Assembly: GCA_016647705.1 (NCBI GenBank) | Contig: CM028336.1 | Span: forward strand, 3,100,001-3,164,000 | DNA length: 64,000 nt | Source: Eucommia ulmoides | Lineage: Eukaryota; Streptophyta; Magnoliopsida; Garryales; Eucommiaceae | Direction: 5' to 3' | The notes under the pieces: generated by a model | Database searches by the model: none | Seen by the model: only the letters and a program-made list of their open reading frames with translations | Told to the model about the DNA's origin: nothing | In this document: in pieces, positions 24,736 to 36,391 of the stretch | Layout: every line of letters starts with the position of its first letter | Numbering within the stretch: the first letter of the stretch is position 1 | Translations under genes and position numbers: made by a program

Positions 24736-24898
24736 TACCAACTTACCTATTTGGCAAGTCGGGACTCTTCATCTTTAATAAATTTAAAATGCAGAGAGTT
24801 AGGAGTACCTTTTATATTTTTCGGGGCGACTTTACTTTTTACCTCATTTATACTCACGATTGTTTTGCGTGCATAATTCCTTTTGGCTTGTCTGTATC

Positions 24899-26100
24899 TG
24901 ATCGTTCTCAATTTCATACTAAAATTTTTCCTAAATTTATAATTTTGTTAATCTTTTTATTAATGTTTAACTAGTAATAACATAATTTATTATTTTTGCA
25001 GAAATAAATTGGAAATAAAGAAACATAAAAAAATGACGAAGAAAATAGAGGAAAAAGAGCGAAAACAGGGAAAATGCAAATCGACCCGATCCGAGACCCA
25101 ATACCCGACGCGAACTAATTGGGTGGCCTCTTCCAAGGCATGCATTGCGCATGGGAAAAGTACCTAGACCTCTTTATATATATAATCTATTCCTTTTTCA
25201 TTTTGGGGAGACATCTTTTTAGTTCATCTTTTACCTTAAGTTATTTGTATTTTTTTCACTTCTTTTCTTGCCGATTTCTCGTGTTATTCTTCATGGGGCT
25301 ATCGTTGAACATCATTTGGAAGAAGAACACGCCATGAACGGCTAAGCCGTAAAACTGGGTTTGACTATATTTGTTTTTAAAAATTTTTAATGTAGTTTTA
25401 TATTCTTGTTTTATTTTACCTGTATATAAGATTTTATGACAAGAATTTAATGTTCTTATACAGTTTATGAAATCAATTATTATTTTTATCATTTTATGAA
25501 TGTTATAAATAATTTATTGATACTTTTGGGTTAAATTTAATACCTGTGATTTATATCTAACCGTTATACAATTAATTTTATTGGAATCGATATGATTTAA
25601 TAGGATGAGTTATGTTTAGGGATTGATTCATCGTAGATTAAGAATCGAATCTCGAAGATAATCCATACAGATTAAACCGTTAATTAATCGACGTATTTGA
25701 TAGGATTAATTATATTTAGAAATTGGTTCACAATAGATTAGGAATCGAATCCTGAAAATAATTCATATCGATTAAATAGTCAAGTTTTCGTCGTAATTTT
25801 TCTTATAGTTGAATTACTTCACTATACGCAAAATAAAAATAAATAAAAAATTAGAACACATTAGGATAATCAAAAGCCGAATGCATGCCCTCAACCCGGT
25901 CGTTTATCATTTTATATTTTAATTTAATTATTTTTCTATTTTATTAATAAAAAAAATCCAAAAATCAATTTATTAAATTCAACTGAAAAATAAGAAAGAA
26001 TTAGTAATTACAATCCAATTCATGTGGTTCAACACCCTTACTTAAGCACGCTACACTATAATATTTTACGCTTAAATTGGGTATTAAATTTGAGCGATCA
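24899..26100 (+). repeat. 5' LTR of the nested Ty3 element
   Basis: 1202 bp, TGATCG to CGATCA. Bases 25536-26100 recur at 27585-28149. Confidence 0.85.
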
Positions 26101-26105
26101 AATTT

Positions 26106-26123
26106 TGGCGCCGTTGCCGGGGA
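26106..26123 (+). other. Primer-binding site, tRNA-Asp type
   Basis: TGGCGCCGTTGCCGGGGA lies five bases after the 5' LTR. It is complementary to the 3' end of plant tRNA-Asp and is a hallmark of many plant Ty3 elements. Confidence 0.85.
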
Positions 26124-26799
26124 TTGACAACATTAATTATTAATTTTTCCTATTTTTCATCCATTTGTGTACATCCATATTTAATTTATTTATTTATTTA
26201 TTATTATTATTACTATATTGCTTTGAATTGTTATTTTATTTTTATTTTATTTTTTGTTAAAAACTGTTACTGTTTTAAAACTGTTTTTCTTAAAAAACTG
26301 TTACTATTTTAAAATTTTGTGTTAGAGAAATTAAAAAAAAAACTGTTTTAATTTTTTTTAATTCCGAAAATCAGTTTTTTTTTTTTAAAAAAAAAAAAAA
26401 AAACTGCAAAAACAGTGAAAAAAAAACAAAAAAACAGTAACTGTTTAAAAAAACAACAACAATAAATTACAACCTCAAACGAATTTACATAATAATATTT
26501 ATGTAATCCCATATTTACATAATATTTTATTATTAGATTGATACATTTGATAATATTAGATTGAGTAAATCCATTTATATTTTTTTTTTCACCATTATCG
26601 TGCAAGTGCTACTTTATCTTTACAGATTGGAATTTTGTAACCGGATTCTTGAATTCAATTGTCACTGCTATCTACGGAAATCAGGTTATACGTTCTAATT
26701 TGTAATTTTTATTTTTTATTTTTTTATTTTTTTGTAGTGTATCCAAAAAAAAAAATTAAAATTCTTTTAAAAAAATAAATAAATTGGAATTAGGGTAGA

Positions 26800-27580
26800 T
26801 GGATAATACCCTTGAGAGATTGACCATTTCAATTGTGGAACTTATGCAGTCTAATCTCTCAAAACCACAACCCGACTTATATTCATGTAATATATATCAG
26901 AATCCAAATTAACTCACAAATCAATATCCCTACAATTTTCAAAATTCCACACGTTCCTATAATAATATTTATCCCAATCCATATTATCCACCTTTCGAGT
27001 ATAATCAATATTCAAACAATTATGGGTGGGAGCAACATTATCATAGCGAACCTTCAGGGTCGAACTTATACAATCAACCCTTCTACCAACCCCAAAATCA
27101 ACCGTTTAATCAATATACTCAAGCCGCTAGGAACCCACAAATTGATGAATTAATATCTATAATAAAAAATCAAACTCAAGATATAGCTATGCTAAAGACC
27201 CAAATGAATCAACTAGCTAATCAATCTCAAACTATAGTTAAGTTAGGGGCCCAAATCGGGCAACTCACTGAAGAGTTAAATGAGGAGAATGAGGGGGAGC
27301 TTTCTAGCCAACCAATTCATGAATCTAGGGATCAATACTTCATTGAGGAAATGAGCGAGTCTAACAAGCACGCTTAATCGAACATGACCCTTAGGAGTGG
27401 GGGAGAGGTTGACAATAGGGTGGGTATTGAGGATAGTGATCTAAAGTACGAGAGTGAAGATGAGTGGATGAACGTAAGAGTTGATAATATGTACATGGAA
27501 AAACTCATGGTAGAATATCATGAGGAAGATAAGATCAAACCCTTGAAGACACATTTAGATAATCTTCTGTTGATAGAGAT
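26800..27580 (+). pseudogene. Degraded gag of the nested Ty3 element
   Basis: An Asn/Gln/Tyr/Pro-rich segment is followed by KLGAQIGQLTEELNEENEG (about 27240-27295). After an in-frame stop at 27375 comes MTLRSGGEV (27384), matching the TLRSGK box of Athila-type gag. Stops and frame changes show it is dead. The coding then ends at the deletion joint near 27585. Confidence 0.75.
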
Positions 27581-27584
27581 ATCC

Positions 27585-28149
27585 ATTAATACCTGTGGTT
27601 TAGATCTAACCGTTATACAATCAGTTTTATTGGAATCGATATGGTTTAATAGGATGAGTTATGCTTAGGGATTGATTCATCGTAGATTAGGAATCGAATT
27701 CTGAAGATAATCGATACCGATTAAACGGTCAATTAATCGACGTATTTGATAAGATTAGTTATACTTAGAGATTGGTTCACAGTAGATTAGGAACCGAATC
27801 CCGAAGATAATTCATGCCGATTAAATAGTCAAGCTTTCGTTGTAGTTTTTCTTGTAGTTGAATTACTTCACTATACACAAAATAAAAATAGATAAAGAAG
27901 TAGAACACATTAGGATAATCGAAAGCCGAATGCATGCCCTCAACTCGGTCGTTTATCATTTTATATTTTAATTTAATTATTTTTCTGTTTTATAAATAAA
28001 AAAAATCCAGAAATTAATTTATTAAATTCAACTGAAAAATAAGAAAGAATTAGTAATTACAATCTAATCCCTGTGGTTCAACACCCTTATTTAAGCACAC
28101 TACACTATAATATTTTACGCTTAAATTGGGTATTAAATTTGAGCGATCA
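27585..28149 (+). repeat. Truncated 3' LTR of the nested Ty3 element
   Basis: The same length (565 bp) as the matching end of the 5' LTR, with scattered substitutions. It ends CGATCA before the target duplication. Confidence 0.85.
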
Positions 28150-28154
28150 GTATC

Positions 28155-29160
28155 CTCTCAACTTTTGATTTTTGCCATTTGATTCATTAACGATTCCCTT
28201 TGCACGTATTGCTTGTGGCTTCCTGGTGATATCCCATCTTGGTTTTTGTACAACTTTTCTCTTTGCACATTTCTCTTGTGACTTCTTAGTAATTTCATAT
28301 TCTGTCTTTGGTGCATCTTTTCGCTTTGTATGCATCGCTTGTGGATCTTTGGTGACTTCCTGTTTTAGCTTTGATATAACTTATTTGTTTGCTCCTTCAG
28401 GTCTACTTCCAACATTATGTAATTCTACACAAGATATTTTAATAGTTCTCTTCGATATCCATTTTATTTTGGATCCGTCCTTGTTAGACATCAACTTAGG
28501 GTTCTTGAATGGATATGATACTTTAAAATGCCTAACCCTATTACAATAATAACATCTCAAATCCAATTTATCATAGAAAGCACGAGATGTAAAACAAGAA
28601 TTATTTCTAACAATTGCCACATAATTATCATTGACTTGTGATGAAGGATGAGACAATGAAGCATATCCACTTTACTTAAAAAAATCATTTTCAGAATCTC
28701 TCGAAATAGACTTAAGGTCGGATTTTGATTTTTCAAAAATTTTCTTAAGTAAATTGATTTTAGAAACAAGATTTGACCTTTGCTTGAAAATTATGTCAAA
28801 ATTATTTTTTAAAACTCTATTTTCATTTTCAAGAGAATCCACTTTAGAGAGCAAATTATTAATTTAAAAAATAACGTCCGAAAACTCTTTTGTACCACAA
28901 TAATCATCCAAATACATTTTAGAGTTGCGAACATTTTCTCTAGAAATTTCAAAAGAATTATTTTTTCTTTTTAAACTCAAGCTCTCTTTAATAAAAAGTA
29001 GTGTGAAAGAAAGTTTTTATTCCATAACCATATGAACATTTTTATTATTATCATCTCCATCACTACCACTAAAATCACAAGAATCATAAACCACATTGTC
29101 ATATAAGGATCTATCACCATTAAGAGAAGATACACAAAAAATATTATCCATGATGTGTGC
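28155..29160 (-). pseudogene. Gag-like frame of the non-autonomous Copia element
   Basis: Read on the minus strand from about 29155: an acidic N-terminal segment, a coiled-coil stretch (VDSLENENRVLKNNFDIIF, about 28770-28850), then a degenerate zinc knuckle CYYCNRVRHFKVSY in which the last Cys is Tyr. Three 21-residue repeats follow. The normal SIRE gag N-terminal domain is missing because the frame starts only about 60 bases after the LTR. Stops occur near 28680 and 28865. Reading continues beyond the nested Ty3 insertion and ends near 24736. A relic or partner-dependent gag is likely. Confidence 0.65.
28205..28393 (-). repeat. Three-copy repeat of about 63 bp in the gag-like frame
   Basis: The word CTTGTGNCTTC recurs at about 28212, 28275 and 28337. 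On the minus strand each unit encodes about 21 residues with a (W/Y)(D/E)IT(R/K)K-type core. Confidence 0.65.
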
Positions 29161-29206
29161 ACGTGACCGGTTTAGCTAGGACGTTAAGCCTAACGAGCTA
29201 AAACTA

Positions 29207-29219
29207 GTTCTGATACCAA
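29207..29219 (-). other. Primer-binding site of the Copia element
   Basis: On the minus strand TTGGTATCAGAAC directly follows the 5' LTR. This is the initiator tRNA-Met type site. Confidence 0.8.
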
Positions 29220-29220
29220 T

Positions 29221-31368
29221 TGTTGGCCCAGTGGAATACCCAAGAGGGGGTGAATTGTGTAATTAAAAATTATTAGAATAATATTTCAATAAATCAAATA
29301 ATTAATTTTAATCCTAAATTAATTATTATTTTTATATTACAGCGGAATTAAATAATCAACTAGGTGCACACCAAATAACAAAAATAAACAAATTAAATAT
29401 TTCAGCATACTAGAGATTTATCCTGGTTCACCAAACTACTCTTGGTTAGTCCAGTCCTCCGAGTCCCACGGAGATTCGCACCCACTAATACTCAAGATCA
29501 CTTTAAAAGTAGGAATCAAACCCTCACACTGATTCTTTTATAGGCTCAGAATCAACATTTACAATATTATTTTTCCAGACTAAGGAAGAACCTCTACTTT
29601 TTACAGGTTAAAGAATAACCTAATTTTTTATAACACTAAGGTCAAAGAATCAAAATCTCACCAATCACTCCAAATATCATTTTACTCGGTAAGGATTGAA
29701 TCGTTACAAATTTCACTCAAAAACACAATTCTATCCAGGAAGAATCACTACCTCAATCTCTTTACAAGAAACGACTAAAAACCGGCTACCCCTGATTAAA
29801 TACTCCCAATAGTATTTAATTCATCATACTACTCACCAATACAAATTGATAAGCATATTATCTCACTTGGAGCTTTTACCACCATAGATAAATTAAAACT
29901 CAATTAATATATCAAATCTAGTAATAGAAAAGTGTGAGATTAAAAATCTGATTTTAAACAAAAGATGGGTAGCAAAGAGTTAAACACATAATCAGATTCA
30001 AAAAATTATTTATAATATATTTTCTTCAATAAAACTTAGAAACAATTTCTAAAGATCAATTTTCAAAATTAAACAAGTAATGCACAATAGAGAGTAATTG
30101 GAAAGATCTCACCCGAAATCCACATAAAAAATAAATAGAGCGATCTAACTTCAGATCCGGTAGCAGCAAAAATAGCAATGAATAATTCTCAAGATCACAT
30201 CTTAGAATAACTCACACAATATCTCAAAATGATAACTCTTATAACAGCTAAAAAATTATCTTAACTATTTTAGCTCTCTCTTAATGTGTTTAATTGCTTA
30301 ACGATATATAAAATTCACAGGTCTATATATATGGGAAATAAATCAGCTCTCTAACGGCTAGTTCCCATATGTCATGATAATTAAATACTCTCTTAGACCC
30401 CATATATCATTATGGCTTCATTTTGGTTCAATACACTTAATAATAGCTTTTAAAACTTTCAATTAAACCTCCCAAATATTTCTCAATCTCAATTAATTAA
30501 AATAGAAACAATTTTATGTATCAAATTGAGAAATACTAAAATTTAATGAATCGAATCAATAGGATTTAGATATTAGGTGAAACATATCATAAATATAATA
30601 ATAATTTTTGAAATCTTTCTCAAATCTTAAAAAAAAAATGGCTACTTTTGGATATAATCTCGGAATAAACAGAATCCTGAAACAGCGCGTCCAGTCGACT
30701 GGTCAGTCGATTGCCCAATTAGGGATATAGCCAAGCCATTGCTGCTGCGTTCATCAGTCGGCCTACCTGTCGACTTGGAGATTTAAAGAGTTCAGTTTAC
30801 CTTCACCGGTCGACCTACCTGTCGACTTAGAAATACAGAGAGTTTAGCTTCTCTTCACCGGTCGACCTGTCTGTCGACTTAGAGATATAGGTTGTTTCTG
30901 CTGCTTGGTTCGGTCGACTCGTCAGTAGACTTGTATATACTGGATCTCTTCTCTGAACTCGTTTTTAACTAATTTTTTTTTATGTTTTCGTCCCTTTAAC
31001 CATTTTCTTTTCTAAATAAGCTCCACTAATTTCTTAAATTCCATTTTAGTCAATTATAAATATTTTTTTTCAAGTATACATAGGAGCAAATAATTTCACC
31101 TTATCAAAACACACATAAACAATAAATTTTTTTATACCGTGTGTGTTCCTAATTGGGATATTAAGAGTTGAAATTCACCTGAGTTGTTTTTCCTAATTTC
31201 TTCAAACTCTTAATTCTTCATCATCTTTGACATCATCATTTAACATTCATTTATAATTTATCATCGCATCTTCATTGCTGGAACTTAATTAACTGAAACA
31301 CTCAATTAAACCGTTAGTTCTACCAAAACATCAACACTTAATTGTCCATCAAAATCTTAGGATCAACA
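29221..31368 (-). repeat. 5' LTR of the Maximus/SIRE-like element
   Basis: 2148 bp with the same ends as the 21483-23617 copy. It is followed on the right by target duplication GGCTA. Confidence 0.88.
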
Positions 31369-31413
31369 GGCTAGTTTCCATATTTCATGATAAAAAATTA
31401 CTCCAATAGATCA

Positions 31414-33573
31414 TGTTGGCCCTGTAGAATACTCAAGAGGGGGGGTGAATTGGGTAATTAAAAAATATATCAGAATAAAACTTGATAAATCAAATAATTA
31501 ATTTTAAGCCTAAATTAATTATTATCTTTACAACACAGCGGAATAATATTATCAATCTAAGTGCACACCCAAATAATAAAAATAAACAAATTAATAATGC
31601 AGCACACCAAGATATATCCTGATTCACCAAGCTACTCTTGGCTAGTCCAGTCCTCCGAGCCCCACGAAGATTCGCACCCACTAATTCTCAAGATCCCTTT
31701 AAAGGTAGAAACTAAACCCACACACCGATTCTTTTACGGGCTCAGAATCAACCTTTACAATATCATTTTTCACAAGTTAAGGAAGAACCTCTACTTTTTA
31801 CAGAATCAAGAATAACCTATCCTTTTACAGGCTAAAGATTAACCTAATTCTTTTTATCACAACGGCTCAAGAATCAAAACCTCGCAAAACACTCCAACTA
31901 TCATTTTTTCAGGTAAGGATGGAACCTTTACAAATCACTCACAATGCAATTTTATTCAGGAAGAATCACTATCTCAATCTCTTTACAGGAAGAGACTAAA
32001 ACCCGACTACCCTTGATTAAATACCCCCAACAATATTTAATCCGTCACAACTCACCAATACAAAAATTGATAAGAAATAAATCTCACTCGAAACTTCTAC
32101 CATCCCAAATAAACAATAATTCAATTAATATCCCAACTAGTGATAGTAAAACGTGAGATACAAAAATCTGATTTTAACAAGATATGGGTAGCAAATTGGA
32201 GCACACAATTAGATTCAATAAATTGTTTGAAAAATATTTTCTTCAAAAATCAGAAACAATTTCTAAAAGATCAATTTTCAAACAATAATCAAATAATGTA
32301 ATGAAAGAATATAAATGGAAAGATCTCACTCGGATAATACCGAAGAATAACAGATTGAAACGTTGGACAACTCAAATCGGTGACGCTTACACAATCAGCG
32401 CTTTAACTCAAGAACACCTCAATAATTGGTACCACAATATGATCCCTCAAAATAAATATCAGAATGACGACTCTTATAAAAACTTATGAACTGAATAGTT
32501 CTTGATATGGTGTTACTTCATTATGAAATCCGCAAGTCTTTTTATAGGTATATGAAACAAGCCCTATAACGATCAGTTTTCACAAGATATGTCTTCTAAA
32601 ATCACTTAAAGACCTCATATATTAATGTCTTTCTTTTAAAGTATATTTCACTTAATAATAGCTTTCAAAATATTCAATTTAGTCACACAAAAGAATTTTC
32701 AAACTTAATTCCAAAAGATAAGAAGTATTAAAAGGACCAATTTGAAAAACACTTTAATTCCAAATACCAAATCTATAGGAATTAAACAATAGATGAACCA
32801 TATCTTAAATATCACCAAATCTCTTAAATCTCTCTCAAATCCTAACAAAAAACGGCTACTTTTAGATATGATTTCGAATTGAACAATATCCTGAAATAGA
32901 GCACTCAGTCGACTGCCCAGTCGACTGGACGATTTAGGGAATAGCCTATGCAGTTCATCAGTCGACCGCTCGGTCGACTCTTCGATTCAGAGAATTTGTC
33001 TATCTTTTACCGGTCGACTTGTCAGTCGACTCTTCGATTCAGAGAGTTCAGCTACCATTGTCTGGTCGACCTGTCAGTCGACTTATCAATTCAGGATGTT
33101 TCAGCTTCTTTCTTCGGTCGACTCCTCAGTGGACTGCTACCTTCTGCATCTATTATCTGATCTTGTTTTTAACACATTTTCTTTTACGATTTCACCCCTT
33201 TAAATAATTTCTTTTCTCAATAAGCTCCACTAACTTTCTCAAATTCTATTTTAACCATTTATAAATATTTTTTTTCAAATCACATATTGGAGCAGATAAT
33301 TTCACTTAATCAAAACACACATTAAAGATAAAATTCATTTTATGTCAGGTGTGTGTTCCTAAATGAGATATTAAGAGTTAAGATTTACCTGAGTTGTTTT
33401 CTCTAATTTCTTCAAACTCTTAATTCCTCTTCATCATCTTGATATCTTCACTTAGCATCCATTCAATTTGACGTCTTCATCATTGGAACTTTAAATATCT
33501 GAAACACTCAATTAAATATTAGTTTCACCAAAACATCAATACTTAATTGTTCATCAAAATGTTAGGATCAACA
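31414..33573 (-). mobile_element. Second solo LTR of the same Copia type
   Basis: 2160 bp, TGTTGGCCC at 31414 to GATCAACA at 33573. Flanks are gatca (31409-31413) and gaccc (33574-33578), a 5-bp duplication with two changes. The same site in related LTRs reads (t/g)agaccccatatatc, which supports GACCC as the original. It lies inside the oldest solo LTR. Confidence 0.8.
32900..33140. repeat. Cluster of GTCGAC palindromes in the LTR
   Basis: CGGTCGAC(C/T)...GTCGACT pairs repeat every 55-65 bases. The same cluster occurs at 22950-23190 and 30690-30930, and in a decayed form at 33870-34130. It is therefore a fixed part of this LTR family. Confidence 0.75.
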
Positions 33574-34627
33574 GACCCCTTATATCATAAAGACTCAATC
33601 CTGGTATAATTCATTTAATGATATCTTTTAAAATATCCAATTTAGTCTCTCAAACTTTTTCTCAATCTCAATTAGATATGATAAGAAGAAATTTATGAAC
33701 CAAATTGAGAAATATTCGAAATACTTGAACCATATCTATACGGATAACAAAATATCAATAATATATCTCAAATTCTATCAGATCCGTAAGATATCTCCCA
33801 TATCCTAACCATAAAACGACTACTTTTTGGATTAAAACCATGAAATTCTCAAATTCTGAAACTGTCCATCGGATGACCGACCAACACCTATCGGTCGACC
33901 GCCCGATTCTGGACGTAGCCCAAGTCAAAATCTCTTCGCCATAGGTCGACCACCCTTTATGTTTCTGTCGACCGGAAGATTCAAAGACTTTTATAGGTCG
34001 ACCGTCCTGTCGACCTAACGATTCAGAGAGTTTATATTTTAGCCATAGGTCGATCTACTTATCGACCGAGCAATTCAGAGTTTGAATCGTTTTCCTAGGT
34101 CCTTCTCATCGGTTGACCGATTAACGTTGGTCGGTTGATCGATCCTGTTGGAACTTTTCTCCTTAAATAATTTTTTACTAAATTTCTTCGACGTTTTTGC
34201 CTCTTTAACCGATTTTTTTTCTCGGTTAACTCTACTAAATCCTTAAATTCAATTTTAATCAATTATCTTTCTTAAATCAATGTTTCTTCTTTAATTACAC
34301 ATAAGAGCAAATATGTTAGCTAATTAGGATCCTACTAAAAATACACCTAATTGTAAATTCATTTTGTGTCGTGGGTGATCCTAATCGGGATACATTAAGA
34401 GTAAAAATTTAACCTGACTTGTTTTCCTCTAGGTTCTTCAAGATCTTCGGTTTCTTAATATCCATCATCTTTGTCAGTTTCTTTAGCATCTATTTAGCAA
34501 TCATCTCAATTTTTTCATGATAATATCTTCAATGGAACTTATAAACTGAAATACCCAACAAATCCGTTAGTTCTACAAAAAATATCAATATTTAATTGTC
34601 CATCAAAATCTTAGGATCAACATGAAA

Positions 34628-36148
34628 TATCTTATTTGATAAAAATTAAGGTGTTTCAATCTATTTTATAAATAAGGACATATTTAATATTTTAAACATT
34701 TTGAATCGTGGAGATCCAACGGTTGAGATCGAACAACATTTTAAACTCTTACATTCTTAGATCATATAACATCTCTAACAAACTAACAACCTATTCTAAA
34801 ATATCTCACACAAAAAAATCGCATTCCAACAATTAAGATGGTTGAATAAAATTATATTTTATACTATTTAAAATTTACATTTGTATTTAATCTGTCAACT
34901 CTTTTATCATTTATTATTTTTTTTATACTTATCCACAGGACATGATTTTTTAATATAAATTTTAAATGAAAAATTGAATCATTTTCTATGTATAGTTGTC
35001 TCAATTTTGGTATCTTTATTTTTAAAAATCGGAAGCATATTATTAGAATTATGAGTGCCTTCTTTGTTCTAAACTTGTTTTATTTACTTTCATAATGACA
35101 ATAATGATTTTTTTTTTTCTTCTAAAAATTATTAGGTGAAATCTAAATCATTTTTTTAAAAGAAAAATTATAAAGTATGGGGGTGTGTATATATGTGGAC
35201 CATTAAATTTATAAAGTTACCAATTTAGTACTTAAAGTTTCACACTTATTTCAATCCCTAAAAAAATAATGTTAATAATTTTAGATGAAAAATGGATTGC
35301 GATCAGCACATGACCTTTTAGTAGAGATATTTTTTATCACTAAGGATTTTCTGTTCATAAAGGCACTCTATCGATAAGTAGTAAGTAATATGAAAAAATA
35401 GTTAATAAAATACGCGTATAAAAGTTGAAGGGTACAAACTATAATTAAATCATTGAGTGGGTTGAGTGAGGTGAGTGGTGTAGAGCAGTTTGAAGTTCAT
35501 GATTTGAGATATTGCATAAATTCAATCTCAACCATTCAATTTTAAACTTAAATTTAGACCGTTAAAACGTCTTTTCCTCTTGATTTATGAATAAATTTTA
35601 TCACCCCACTAAATTTAAGATATTTTTTTCTAACCACGATTCTTGTGAAGAAGAATGAGTTCAAGAAGGTTGACTCATTGTCGAGAAAAACATCTTAAGT
35701 TTAACAGAGTGATAAAATGACGAAAATATCCTCATTAGAAACACAACCCATTTTTCCATCATAAATCACTAACAAAATTTTTAATTGTGCAGGACTGAAA
35801 CAACTGTAGAACTTGAGAGATCAAATGTATAATTTGGGCAAACTTTAAGGTCCACATAGACATCCATTACATACATTAGGGGCCAAAAATGTAATTTACG
35901 TAACGATCATGAGATTCATGCGAATCAGATATGTATCGTTGAAGTACTCTGTTTGATTTCGTCTTCCCTCATATCGCGGTAACCGATTCCCCCAAACCCT
36001 AATTTTCTTCCTATTTAATCCCCCCATTCTCTTCGATTCTAGGGTTCTTCATTCAATTTCTCTGTTTTCATCGTTTTCATCGAAGAATTTTCGATTCGAT
36101 TGAGGTAGAAACAGAGCCGGCCGCCATTGGAGACTTCATGAAGAAACA
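34628..36148. other. Upstream region and leader of the WNK gene, with a MITE
   Basis: About 35174-35890 looks like a MITE. TATGTGGACC near 35194 and GGTCCACATA near 35849 lie in opposed, longer similar ends, and relatives occur near 57290-57690 and 59050-59650. From about 35950 the DNA looks like a leader (AAACCCTAATTTTC). The rest is AT-rich and shows no gene. Confidence 0.5.
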
Positions 36149-36307
36149 ATGAGTTGCAGAAGCAGCTTCCGTTTGAATAATCTCTGTTCAAGTTCCAAAA
36201 TGAAATCCTTCGAGAGAAATTCCGCCGCCGGTAAATTTCTGTTGCTTTCCGCCTTCAGTTCGTTTGCCGTCGCCGTTGAAGCTTTCTCCGATCACCTTTT
36301 TCTCTAG
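36138..36307 (+). promoter_or_regulatory. Upstream start codons and uORFs before the WNK kinase
   Basis: A 4-codon frame (ATG at 36138, stop at 36150) overlaps a second ATG at 36149. If unspliced, the second opens a 52-codon frame ending TAG at 36305-36307. A good donor (GTAAAT at 36231) and acceptor (CTCTTCTCAG ending at 36365) suggest a leader intron. After that splice the ATG at 36149 is in frame with the kinase. Confidence 0.55.
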
Positions 36308-36391
36308 TATTCCATGCCTAATCCCGGTAACCACTGATTCTCTCTCTCTCCCTCTCTCTTCTCAGTCGAAATCCTAGTTTCGTTTTGTTTT

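Larger units (their letters stand above)
24899..28149 (+). mobile_element. Ty3 (Athila/Tat-like) element nested in the Copia element; 3' LTR truncated
   Basis: The target duplication GTATC is perfect (24894-24898, 28150-28154). The LTR ends TGATCG and CGATCA are perfect inverted hexamers. The 5' LTR (24899-26100) is followed by a tRNA-Asp primer site. A degraded gag follows, then the last 565 bases of the 3' LTR. A deletion has removed everything from late gag through the first 640 bases or so of the 3' LTR, including all of pol. Confidence 0.88.
21483..31368 (-). mobile_element. Non-autonomous Copia element of the Maximus/SIRE type with two 2.1-kb LTRs
   Basis: LTRs at 29221-31368 (5' in minus orientation) and 23618's left neighbour 21483-23617 (3'). 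The 5-bp target duplication GGCTA is perfect (21478-21482 and 31369-31373). A primer-binding site and a polypurine tract are in the right places. The inside is about 2.3 kb once a later Ty3 insertion (24899-28149) is set aside. It contains only a gag-derived frame; protease, integrase, reverse transcriptase and RNase H are all missing. It would depend on proteins of another element. Confidence 0.88.
20297..34622 (-). mobile_element. Oldest Copia (Maximus/SIRE-like) solo LTR, split by later insertions
   Basis: The left end TATTGGTCCAGTG (20297) and right end TTAGGATCAACA (34622) are the two ends of the LTR type seen complete elsewhere here. Both are flanked by TGAAA (20292-20296 and 34623-34627), a perfect 5-bp target duplication. 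Its own sequence is 20297-21482, 31374-31413 and 33574-34622, about 2.3 kb. The rest is younger insertions. With only one LTR between the duplications it is a solo LTR, presumably left by recombination. Confidence 0.85.

Noticed and set aside
28172-28549. Plus-strand 125-codon frame
   Set aside because: Antisense of the gag-like frame and its 63-bp repeats.
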